Shown: piece by piece, positions 54,634 through 64,000 of the stretch
How positions within the stretch are numbered: the stretch's first letter is position 1
How the letters are laid out: each line of letters begins with the position of its first letter
Assembly (NCBI RefSeq): GCF_046630445.1
Contig: NC_092335.1
Coordinates: 34,808,501 to 34,872,500 of the forward strand
Length of the DNA: 64,000 nucleotides
Source of the DNA: Rutidosis leptorrhynchoides
Taxonomy: Eukaryota > Streptophyta > Magnoliopsida > Asterales > Asteraceae
Direction: 5' to 3'
The notes under the pieces: model-generated
Databases searched by the model: none
Told to the model about the DNA's origin: nothing
Seen by the model: the letters and a program-made list of their open reading frames with translations, nothing else
Program-made: the position numbers and the translations under genes

Positions 54634-55095
54634 ACCAACAACAACAACACCCAATCCCATGAATGTAGGGTATGGGGGAGGTGGGGTGTAGACAATCATT
54701 CCTTGAACCCTAGATTAGAAGAAAGTCCCTACTCCACCCGCGGGTATAGAACTCGTGGCTAGATAAGATCGTCCCTCCCTCTTCTCGAAGAGCCAAGAGA
54801 TTGCTTCCTAAAGGACCTCCGGCCATGAATGCTCCTCCAAACGAAATAGTGCGGGCATACGTACCTGTAAGGGTTATGTGCAAAAATAGCAACCATACAA
54901 AGTATCCATAAAAGAAAACACATATAGCAGTCATGCACAACAGTAGGACAAAAAGCATGGATAATATAATGCGCAAAAATATGTAAATCCAAGTAGACAT
55001 GCAAACAATCAAAATACACAGCCACCCAACCCATAATCCCACCCACACATAAGAATGTATAAATAACTATACCTAAATATATATACATATAGAGC
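54634..55095 (-). mobile_element. 3' fragment of an RTE-type LINE or derived SINE
   Basis: On the minus strand the segment ends CACCTCCCCCATACCCTAC, ATTCATGGGATTGGG and a TTG-repeat tail, the 3' end common to plant RTE-type LINEs and their SINEs. Flanks CATTCTATC (54625-54633) and CATTTTATC (55096-55104) are a 9-bp duplication with one difference. Element A lacks the segment at the matching site near 11110, giving an empty-site control. 462 bp, 5'-truncated, no RT. Confidence 0.7.
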
Positions 55096-55104
55096 CATTT
55101 TATC

Positions 55105-56000
55105 TAACCTCTAAACATATCAAGAACATATTTTCTTGATAGTTCTATTCTCAGTGATTCAGGAAATTTGACAAATCAAATCATGCTACTACCTTTCCTT
55201 TCTACCTTGTATATTATGATAATTCGAAACTCCATACCTACAAATTCTGGACCATTACTTGCGAAAAGAAAACAAAAGCATGAAGCTCCGAAATAGAAAA
55301 AGGGTATAAATCGCAGCAAATAAGAGAGAGCATTAACTGTGAATGACAATGATTATAGAAGACGGAAGCAGGGACTCCAAAATATAAGGGAGAATATAAA
55401 GCCCGATAACAACACATAAATTACAAACCGTGGATATCAATGTTTATCGCAACATAAAGACACGGGAGAATTAAAAATACTATAACCCCAAGGGCAAAGT
55501 AGAAGTAAACAGATTCCTCCGGTAGAAGTTGGAAAAGGAGAATGATTGTTGTGATAGTCAGGATAAGGACAAGGATCAGAACTGGATTAAGCATTTTCAC
55601 AATCTTTTGAATTTGGGAATTGAGTATAGAAGTGGTGAAAACTAATGGAACGGAAAAGGTAAATTTATAATGGAAATATCAGACGTAGTAATCGGGACAG
55701 ATCATCGCAGTAAATTAAGGAGATCCTAATTTCCTTAAATCTCGAAGAATCAGATCTTTTAGATTTCGAATATTTTCTTTAAATCCCTTAAATTTCGGAA
55801 GTCAACCGTGACTACGTCACCGGTTAAGTCGAACTTGCATTTACTCATTTCACTCTTTTGCGGTAGCTTCACTCGTACGCTTCGAGTAATCGAATTATTT
55901 TATCCCTATTACTCAATGGAGATAAAACTCTATTTATCAACTCATATTCATCATGAAAACATACTTATTGTCAACCATGACCATCCCAATCAAATTTCGG
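55105..56000 (+). other. internal non-coding region of element C, right part
   Basis: Homologous in reverse complement to 10280-11100 of element A; no reading frame is shared in conserved form. Function unknown; possibly leader or packaging sequence kept in a non-autonomous element. Confidence 0.6.
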
Positions 56001-56027
56001 GACGAAATTTCTTTAACGGGTAGGTAC
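56001..56027 (+). other. polypurine-tract region of element C
   Basis: GACGAAATTTCTTTAACGGG followed by TAGGTAC immediately precedes the 3' LTR, as in element A. Confidence 0.7.
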
Positions 56028-56469
56028 TGTGACGACCCGGAAATTTCCGACCAAATTTAAACTCCAACTAAATATGATTTCGACACGATAAACAAAGTCT
56101 GTAATATTGATTCTCAAAGTTTTTGAACTGTTTACATGGATTCAGTTAATCTTTGACCATTCCGATGATTCACGAACCTTTAATTGTAAACAGAAATGTA
56201 TATGTAAATAATGATATATGTAAATAACTATATATACTAAAAATTAAACTATTATATGATTTAGTTATTATGACAGATAATTTATAATAATTTAAAACTT
56301 GTCATATGAAACTGTTTAGTTAATTATAGATGGTATATTGAATGTAAATGATTCTAATTTGTCCACAAAGTATTAAATGAGTTTATTTATTTCATTATAT
56401 ATAAAATTAATATATTTATCTATGTAATAAAACTTGATAACTAAAATATAACTATAGATATTGTAATTC

Positions 56470-56558
<89 letters not shown>

Positions 56559-57076
56559 TAATATATAGATAGGGAATTAGATACATTGGATTTGTTATAT
56601 TAATAATTATTACCATGTAACATATAATATAATTAATAAATATTACATGATTAATGAGTTGTAATATTAATATATTAAATGTAATTACAAGTTTAACTAT
56701 AGTTACTATATTATTATTAACATTAATATTAGTATTAGTAATATTATTAAAATTATAATACTGAAATTTGATACACTTTTATTTTTGTTGTTATTGATAA
56801 TATCATTACAACTAGTAATAAAGTTATGATGTTAGTTATTATGATTAATATCAGTCTTATATTTAGACAATATTATTATTAGTAGTAGTCTTTTATTGTT
56901 AATATTTGTATTAGTATTTACTAATAACATTATCTGTGATGACCCGGAAATTTCTGACCAAATTTAAACTTAATCTTTAATGATTCCGACACGATAAGCA
57001 AAGTCTGTGAAATTGAATCCCAAAATTTTGAACTATTCAATTACCCATCGACTGTTCTCAACGATTCGCGAACAAT

Positions 57077-57155
<79 letters not shown>

Positions 57156-58055
57156 TATAACTTGAAAACGTAACAAAGTGTTGAGTATATGATAATGTGC
57201 ATTAAACTTATTGGTTTGATTATCTGATTGATATATTTAGCTACGGAGCTAAAGGATTATGCCAAACAATTGAATTAAAAGATATTTGTTAAGTCCCTTA
57301 AGAATTATGATATTATTACAGGTCTCTGTTGTGAGGTCCACACTGAATTGAGAAATCGTTCATTTATAACGGTATTCGTAATAAATGGTAAATTGTTTGA
57401 TAATGAAAGTTAGATAAAAGTTAGTGGAAAACTAAACCGCATAATATTCAATTGATGGTGTTTCAAATGTGTGAAAACGTTTTTAGATATTATAGAATTG
57501 ATTGTTAATATGTTTTTGTTTAAATAACGTAATTTGGACACATACAATAATAAGGAATATTAACTGTTAACATTAGATATATGAATAACTTGCGATATGT
57601 ATTTTAAAACGTGTTTATTAATATTGAAAATATATATTTATCAATATGATAAAATGTAATATTAATTTGGTTATAAAATGTTTGATAATATTATTACATT
57701 GGTAAATAACGAGACAATGATTTATAGAAGTAAATGACCAAAACACTCAAATGTATAAGTTACATTTCAAATAAGATAAATTATTGGTAATTTAAGACTA
57801 TATTTTGACAAAAGTACGAGTCACGAAATGTAATGTACTAGTTATGTAAGCGTACGAAAGGACGTTTGAGAAACTGGAACCGAGACATGAGTCGAGTGAT
57901 AACGTACGACTTATCGGAACAAAAATTACAGGTTAACTATGTACATGAATTTAATATAATATATAATTAATTATATAAATAAAATATATTATATTTATAT
58001 TATTTAAAACATGTCGACAAGAATAAAAACAAAATGATGTGAGCTGGCTGAGGGA

Positions 58056-58106
58056 CTCATGCGATCACATGAGAATCCCATACAAACCTCATGCGATCGC
58101 ATGAGG
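58056..58106 (+). promoter_or_regulatory. paired palindromes upstream of the LTR TATA box
   Basis: CCTCATGCGATCGCATGAGG (58087-58106) is a perfect 20-bp palindrome. A near-palindrome CTCATGCGATCACATGAG lies at 58056-58073, 31 bases upstream start to start. Both sit 20-70 bases before TATAAAG (58127-58133). Position suggests binding sites for a dimeric factor in the LTR promoter. Confidence 0.5.
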
Positions 58107-58126
58107 TGCTGGGACAGGCCAAGTGC

Positions 58127-58133
58127 TATAAAG
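58127..58133 (+). promoter_or_regulatory. TATA box of the solo LTR
   Basis: TATAAAG in CTATAAAGCTCGAACG, about 1.2 kb into the LTR; the likely start of R lies some 30 bases on. Confidence 0.5.
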
Positions 58134-58204
58134 CTCGAACGTTTTCTGATTTCTGATTCATTCTTCATTCTTTCATTCCTCCGTATTATTATTTATTATA
58201 TTTA

Positions 58205-58274
<70 letters not shown>

Positions 58275-60362
58275 ATTATTAATCCTAATATTATTATTAG
58301 TAGTATATATACATAAAATACTACGACGAGGTCATGAGCGTATCACTTTCAAAATGAGTTTTCGAGTGGGATAGAGCTAAGGAAACTATGGGTTATAGTT
58401 ATGGAGGTTATGGGTAATGCTCATGGGTATTGTTCACAAGTCAAACATAGTGTTTATCATCTCTGTTGCGTCTACGTACTTTCCTGCAATATTGAATCAC
58501 AATATTGATACGTGAGCATTCATATCTTATCTTTTATATATTATTTGTGTATCCATGTATAGTGCTCGAGTATATATATTTATGCATGCTTGTATGATAA
58601 ATTTTGTCGTTAAACAGTTTATGATAAATCACGAATTAAATACATATATTACTGATAAAAGGTATATGATATGCATGTTTTTGGAAAGCTGGAGAAAAAT
58701 CAATAACTTTTCATTTAGAAATCACGTAATTTCGATGAACGAATCAAAAGATATGGTCAACTGAATTGTGATTGATGTTAATTGGAATTGCTTTTGAATC
58801 TGCAATTAATATTTAAACAACTTGTTTGTAAGATTGATAAATTGAATTTTTGAATATTACCAACCAAGTAAATGAATCCTTATATAAGGTACGTCTCGTT
58901 TTGTTGAACTATTGTCAAAATTGACTTGTTGAAACGACTTTGGATAACTTTTGTATGTCGATCTCGAGCATTAGGATTGTGATACACTATGACCTGACCT
59001 ACCTTAATAGACATTTATTGACCAACATATTTTCTCTAGGTTGAGATCTACGGTTATTTGGTAATCCGAGTTTCGGTCACATTTTGGTGAACGACTTTAT
59101 ATGCTGCTAAGGTGAGTTTCATTTGCTCCCTTTTTAATTGCTTTTGCAATCTATATTTTTGGGCTGAGAATACATGCACTTTATTTTAAACACAATGGAT
59201 ACAAGTACATACTAAATTCTACACTGAGTTTGAACCGAAAATCCCTTAGCTTTGGTAACTACTAACTGTCGGTTATAAGAACTGGTGGGCGCGAGTAGTA
59301 GTATATGGATCCATAGGGCTTGATATCCCCGTCCGAGCTAGAGCACTAGCCTTTTAACGGACGTATGCTATTTGAGAAGCGTATACGTTGGTTTGCGTGT
59401 ATTGTACATGTTGGTTGCATGTATGTTAAAACAGGGGTACTTATTATAACGTTAAAGTTTAGCTACCTGGGTGCTCAATCTTGTAGAATATTTTGATAAA
59501 CGTTTCTGAATGAAACAACTGAAATCTTGTGATCCACCTTTATGTACAGATTATGCAAAACATTAAAACTATGAACTCACCAACCTTTGTGTTGACACTT
59601 GTTAGCATGTTTATTCTCAGGTTTCCTAGAAGTCTTCCGCTGTTTGCTTATATGTTGGACAAGCTATGTGTATGGAGTCTTACATGGCATATTTTTCAAG
59701 GAAACGTTGCATTCACCAAATCATCACCATGTATCTTATTTTGACTGCATTGTCAACGGAAGTACTATTGTAAACTATTATATTACGGTGATTGTCTATA
59801 TGTAGAAATCATCAGATGTCGAAAATCTTTGATTTAAATATTCATTTATGGTGTACCTTTTCAAAAGAATGCAATATTTACAAAATGTATCATATAGATG
59901 TCAAATACCTCGCAATGAAATCGATGAATGACGTGTTCGTCCATATGGATTTGGAGCGATCGTCACATTATCAATGTCATTATTAATATTACTATGAACA
60001 TTATCGTTAATAATTATTAATATCATTAACAGTATTATTTATTTGTTAAATTATATTAATAAAATCATTATTAATATTATTATTAGTATTATTATTAAAT
60101 TATTTAATTATTAACTATGAGTTATTAGAATTATTGAGATTATTATCATTATTATAAATTTTATTATTATTAATATTAATTATATACTTATTAATATTAT
60201 TAATAATTCGCGTATATATTTATTATAATCAGATACATGTACAAAATACAGTATGTATATATTCAAAGACATATACAGATATATATCTATATAAAAACAG
60301 TATATACTTATCTAAATACAGCCGAATACATATTCTGTTAGCCATCAACATCGCTTTAATTT

Positions 60363-60451
60363 TCTTCTTCTTCTTCTTCTTCTTCTTCTTCTTCTTCTTC
60401 TTCTTCTTCTTCTTCTTCTTCTTCTTCTTCTTCTTCTTCTTCTTCTTCTTC
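60363..60451 (+). repeat. (CTT)n microsatellite
   Basis: About 30 CTT units, a purine/pyrimidine mirror run able to form triplex DNA. It is present in this LTR only; the 5' LTR has about four imperfect units at the matching place near 48825. Confidence 0.95.
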
Positions 60452-61287
60452 TGTTCTTAATTGGTACTCTTGTCGACACAATTGATGCTAGAAAACAATC
60501 TCAAACGAATCTGCTAACAACCCTCTGCAACTTTTTATAATTTTTATATTTTTTGTGTACCTGATGATTTTATTCTGTCGACCAATTGGTTAGATAAATA
60601 GACTAATTACTCAGGTTTTGACAAATTCAAACAACTACACATCCTCAATATCAATTATCACGTGCATATGTCTAAATCGAGTTAATTTTTAAAATAGAAA
60701 GGAAGTCTGAAACCAGTCGACCTGTTCTTGAGTTCAATTTCTTAATAGCTCTAATTCGAATTGTATTTTAAAATGTAATAATGAAATCCTGTTAGAAATC
60801 TTCCACTTAAACTATCTGGAAAGTTTCAGATGCCAATTTTTAGTATCAAATCCCAATTTTCGAGTCAAAGGTTCAAATCAAAAAGTCAAAATATTTGTTT
60901 ATTGTAAAATTAGAATTGGTTTTGATATCTCCGGATCAATTGATGATCTGGAAAGATTCTATGTGTAATTTGGAAGCTATTTCATGAAGAAATTTTGATC
61001 TAAAACGTTTGAAATTTTGAAATTGGATATAGAGTTCATCGAGTTCAAAAATGGCTGCTACAGCCTTTATTTACTTTTATATTTTTTTTCTATGTTGATG
61101 AATCAATTCACTCACATCTGGGTTGTTACGATTCACTTCCAAGGTTTAATTAAATCCTAAATTGATTGTTATTGTGGATTCTTGCTGTGGTTATATTGGT
61201 GAAGGAGATGATTATTATGAGAAAATAGGATCACAGATTAAGTAGAAATAAGATAGAGTTTATTACAGAAAAACGAAACTTGAAGGA

Positions 61288-61345
61288 TGGTTAAGGGGGT
61301 TAGCGGGTGAGCGTGAGGTCTCGGGTTCGAGCCCGGTTTGGGGCA
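61288..61345 (+). ncRNA. tRNA-like segment with Pol III boxes in the LTR (3' copy)
   Basis: Box A TGGTTAAGGGG (61288-61298) and consensus box B GGTTCGAGCCC (61324-61334), then a T-rich run that could stop Pol III. The box B is closer to consensus than in the 5' LTR copy. Confidence 0.5.
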
Positions 61346-61395
61346 TTTCTTTTTATGAAGGGTTTATGAGGTAGTTTTCTTTTTATTTATTTATT

Positions 61396-61469
<74 letters not shown>

Positions 61470-61471
61470 TT

Positions 61472-61521
<50 letters not shown>

Positions 61522-61637
61522 GTTATTATTGTCATGATTAATATTAGAATTATAATTAACATTAGTATTATAATTACTATTAGTATTATCATAGTTATAA
61601 GTAATATCACTATTATTATTATTATTATTATTATTAC

Positions 61638-61703
<66 letters not shown>

Positions 61704-63805
61704 GATTATGAAAATAATACAAGTCATTATTGTTAGTATTAGTATCATTAGGATTAAACCATTATTGTTATTATTATTATCATTTTTATTATCAATATTA
61801 ACATTATTATTAGTATTATCATTATTATTATTATAAGTATCATTATTATTAATATTATTCCTAGTATTAATATTATTACAAATAAATATTAAATTATATA
61901 AAAATATATTTAATACATATAACATAACTATACTAATATTTTTATAATAAATAATAATTATTTATCTAAAGTAAATATATCTAACTAAATTATTAATGAA
62001 ACCTATAAATTATTAAATATAATAATTATATCACTAATAATATATAAATTTTGTTCGATTACAATTATATGTGTTAATATATATATAAATGTTATAAGTT
62101 CGTGAATCCGAGGCCAACCCTGCATTGTTCAGTTGTTCAATGCCGCCATATGTATTTTTACTACAAAATACAGTATTGTGAGTTTCATTACTCCCTTTTT
62201 AAATGCTTTTGCAATATATATTTTTGGGACTGAGAATACATGCGCTTTTATAAATGTTTTACGAAATAGACACAAGTAATCGAAACTACGTTATATGGTT
62301 GGATGATCGAAGCCGAATATGCCCATTTTGCTTGGTAGCCTAAGAATTAGTAAACCGATCTACTAATTGACGCGAATCCTAAAGATAGATCTATTGGGCC
62401 TAACAAACCCCATCCGTTGTAGCGGATGCTTTAGTACTTCGATGTTGTTTTATCATGTCCGATGGATGTCCCGGAATGATAGGGGATATTCTTATATGCA
62501 TCTTGTTAATGTCGGTTACCAGGTGTTCAATCCATATGAATGATTTTTGTCTCTATGCATGGGACGTATATTTATGAGAAATGGAAATGAAAATCTTGTG
62601 GTCTATTAAAATGATGAAAATGATCGATTATGATAAACTAATGAACTCACCAACCTTTTAGTTGACACTTTAAAGCATGTTTATTCTCATGTATGAAAGA
62701 AATCTTCCGCTGTGCATTTGCTCATTTTAGAGATATTACTTGGAGTCATTCATGACATATTTCAAAAGACGTTGCATTCGAGTCGTTGAGTTCATCAAGA
62801 TTAATATTAAGTCAATTATAGTTGGATATATTATGAAGTGGTATGCATGCCGTCAACCTCCGATGTAATTAAAGTTTGTCTTTTTAAAAACGAATGCAAT
62901 GTTTGTAAAATGTATCATATAGAGGTCAAGAACCTCTCGATGTAACCAAATGTAATGTATTCGTCCAGATGGATTAGGACGGGTCATGAAAATAGTCCAA
63001 GGGTATGATCAAGCCCATGAAATACCACCACCCATACAAGCAATTGCAGGACAAAAACACACGTTTCAGTTCCGCTACAACCCGCAATCAAGGAAAAACT
63101 ATCCAGAGTTCATTGTTGTGAGGCTGCTAGATGAAATTTTGGAACCCGTTCTAAACATACCTCCAGCTAACATACCGACAATTGCTCAGACAACAGGTTT
63201 GCCTCTTAAAAACACCAGCCTCATTCTTTTTTGGCACTCTAATATTTGAACACTGCTATTATATATTATGAGGTATACTTTTCGTACCGTATAATTGCCA
63301 GCTGAAAAAAAATTGAAACTGTCAAAAAAAATGAACGCTTACTCTTTCTTAGATCCTAATTAGATCTCAAATATTGTGAACTCACAAGCAATTGTTGTCC
63401 AGCAACTTATTCTAAAGTTACATTGTTTGCAATTTTCTGCCGCTTCGAATATTGTAAACACTTACGCTAACTGCTCTAACAATATAACTCTGTTTGTGTT
63501 TTAAGGTTTCTATCCTGTTATAATTATGCGCGGGTGTTTGTAACACAATTATCGTAATAAAAGTCATTATTTTGCTTAACGCAGGCTCGGAAACCATAAT
63601 GACTCCACCACCACAACCGTTGGAACAACGAGAAAAAGGCCTGGAAACCATGATGACTCCACCACCACAGCAGTTGGAACAACAACCAAAAACAAAACAA
63701 GGAACATCCAAGAAAACAGTTAGGCGGGTTCTATTTACTGAGGACTCGGATGAAGGAAAGGCCACAACAAAGAAGCCTCGCGGTGAACAAAGACAGAAGA
63801 AGTAG

Positions 63806-63935
63806 GTTGCTGGTGCCAATCTTTTGGGATTAACATGTAATCCAAAACAACTCAAGTACCTTCATATAGATTGAAGGCCTTTTCTAATGTATGTAAATTA
63901 TGTGTGTCGTAGCTATGTATGACTGAATTTCTAGA
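63806..63935 (+). other. downstream of the RPA gene, Helitron 3' region
   Basis: Short non-coding stretch after the RPA stop codon. No Helitron 3' hairpin is present before the LTR at 63936, so the Helitron end lies beyond the window. Confidence 0.5.
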
Positions 63936-64000
63936 TGTGATGACCCGGAAATTTCTGACCAAATTTAAACTTAATCTTTAATGTTTCCGACACGATAAGC
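63936..64000 (+). mobile_element. start of a further LTR, same family as 56935-59967
   Basis: TGTGATGACCCGGAAATTTC and the next 45 bases match the start of the solo LTR at 56935 with one visible difference. Left flank CTAGA (63931-63935). The rest is outside the window. Confidence 0.85.

Larger units (their letters stand above)
56935..59967 (+). mobile_element. solo LTR, 3.03 kb, related to element A LTRs
   Basis: Starts TGTGATGACCCGG and ends GGAGCGATCGTCACA, flanked by the perfect duplication TTATC (56930-56934 and 59968-59972). Its end is the reverse complement of the start of element A LTRs (CGCTCCAAATCCATATGG). No internal region. It contains a TATA box near 58127 with palindromes just upstream, plus TA (57084-57153) and TTA (58204-58272) runs. 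Confidence 0.9.
47521..62991 (+). mobile_element. non-autonomous long-LTR element (TR-GAG/LARD type), copy C
   Basis: LTRs at 47521-51392 and 56028-62991 (the latter enlarged by a nested 3.0-kb solo LTR) flank a 4.6-kb internal region without pol. The 5-bp flanks ACAGT (47516-47520) and ATAGT (62992-62996) differ at one base. Without element and duplication the RPA exon reads EELVT-VQGYD in frame. The internal region is homologous to element A. LTR ends are TGTGACGACC and a worn GGGTCATGAAA. The LTRs differ by a few percent by eye, so it is older than A. Confidence 0.88.
56028..62991 (+). repeat. 3' LTR of element C, split by a solo LTR
   Basis: Parts 56028-56934 and 59973-62991 match the 5' LTR in order. 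The copy has a CTT run (60363-60451) where the 5' LTR has only a short T/C-rich stretch, and longer TTA runs (61383-61465 and 61611-61701). Confidence 0.92.
45547..63805 (+). pseudogene. Helitron-borne RPA70-like ssDNA-binding protein, interrupted
   Basis: Plant Helitrons often carry an RPA-like gene after RepHel; it would coat the displaced single strand. Likely exons with GT-AG introns: 45547-45689, 45776-46043, 46116-46216, 46352-46476, 46590-46671, 46752-46884, 47168-47332, 47410-47520 continuing at 62997-63196, and 63585-63805. The first pair resembles an OB fold (IAARIYRKWVTYNFHTQAPN). The 46352 exon (GDTIQLTLWNDLAMAFDADT) is an OB-fold core. The 47168 exon holds a zinc finger, CCNDC...CKTH, as in RPA70 DBD-C. 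The last exon has a duplicated MTPPPQ-LEQ segment and a basic nuclear-signal-like tail. In-frame stops lie near 46178 and 46796, and a 15.5-kb LTR element sits between EELVT and VQGYD. Confidence 0.75.

Noticed and set aside
54710-55088. Hydrophobic minus-strand frames
   Set aside because: They fall in the LINE/SINE 3' fragment, which is non-coding in its family.

Overview
The window is repeat-dense nuclear DNA of a flowering plant. No intact host gene was found. The mix of Ty3/gypsy chromovirus, Ty1/copia, long-LTR non-autonomous elements, Helitrons, PIF/Harbinger, Stowaway and hAT elements, with A+T-rich spacers and long TTA and TA microsatellites, is typical of a large eudicot genome. From memory the gag and LTR styles resemble Asteraceae, but that cannot be tested here.

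Left part (1-23.7 kb): a stack of retrotransposons four deep. A worn Ty1/copia element (from 554, ending near 23640) received a solo LTR (2584-22720, target duplication GTATC). That LTR received a gypsy chromovirus (3031-21178, ATGCG/ATGTG). The chromovirus received a young non-autonomous long-LTR element on the minus strand (7794-16431, TTATG). Further left, 1-553 is the end of another LTR lying in the copia integrase.

Middle (23.7-36.2 kb): small DNA elements. There is a possible tRNA-derived SINE, a 2.1-kb PIF/Harbinger derivative carrying only a decayed Myb/SANT-type ORF1 (24936-27033), and a Helitron (27192-29640) that captured exons resembling an armadillo-repeat kinesin. Next come two Helitrons nested like brackets (29643-31470 around 30123-31376), a Stowaway MITE, two Tourist/Harbinger MITEs, a hAT MITE with a perfect 8-bp duplication, and one end of a minus-strand Helitron.

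Right part (36.2-64 kb): an autonomous-type Helitron gene set on the plus strand. A RepHel gene (HUH replicase plus PIF1-like helicase, about 40.4-45.5 kb, degenerate) is followed by an intron-containing RPA70-like gene (45.5-63.8 kb). The RPA gene is split inside an exon by a 15.5-kb non-autonomous LTR element with LTRs of about 3.9 kb (47521-62991). The 3' LTR of that element holds a 3.0-kb solo LTR (56935-59967) and its internal region holds a 462-bp LINE/SINE-type 3' fragment. A new LTR begins at 63936 and runs off the window.

The two non-autonomous elements (7794-16431 and 47521-62991) have different LTRs but share an internal region and a small conserved ORF just after the primer-binding site, so they look like one TR-GAG/LARD lineage. 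A short hairpin near the U5 end recurs in four to five LTR types. All positions and similarities come from reading the sequence; no database search was possible.
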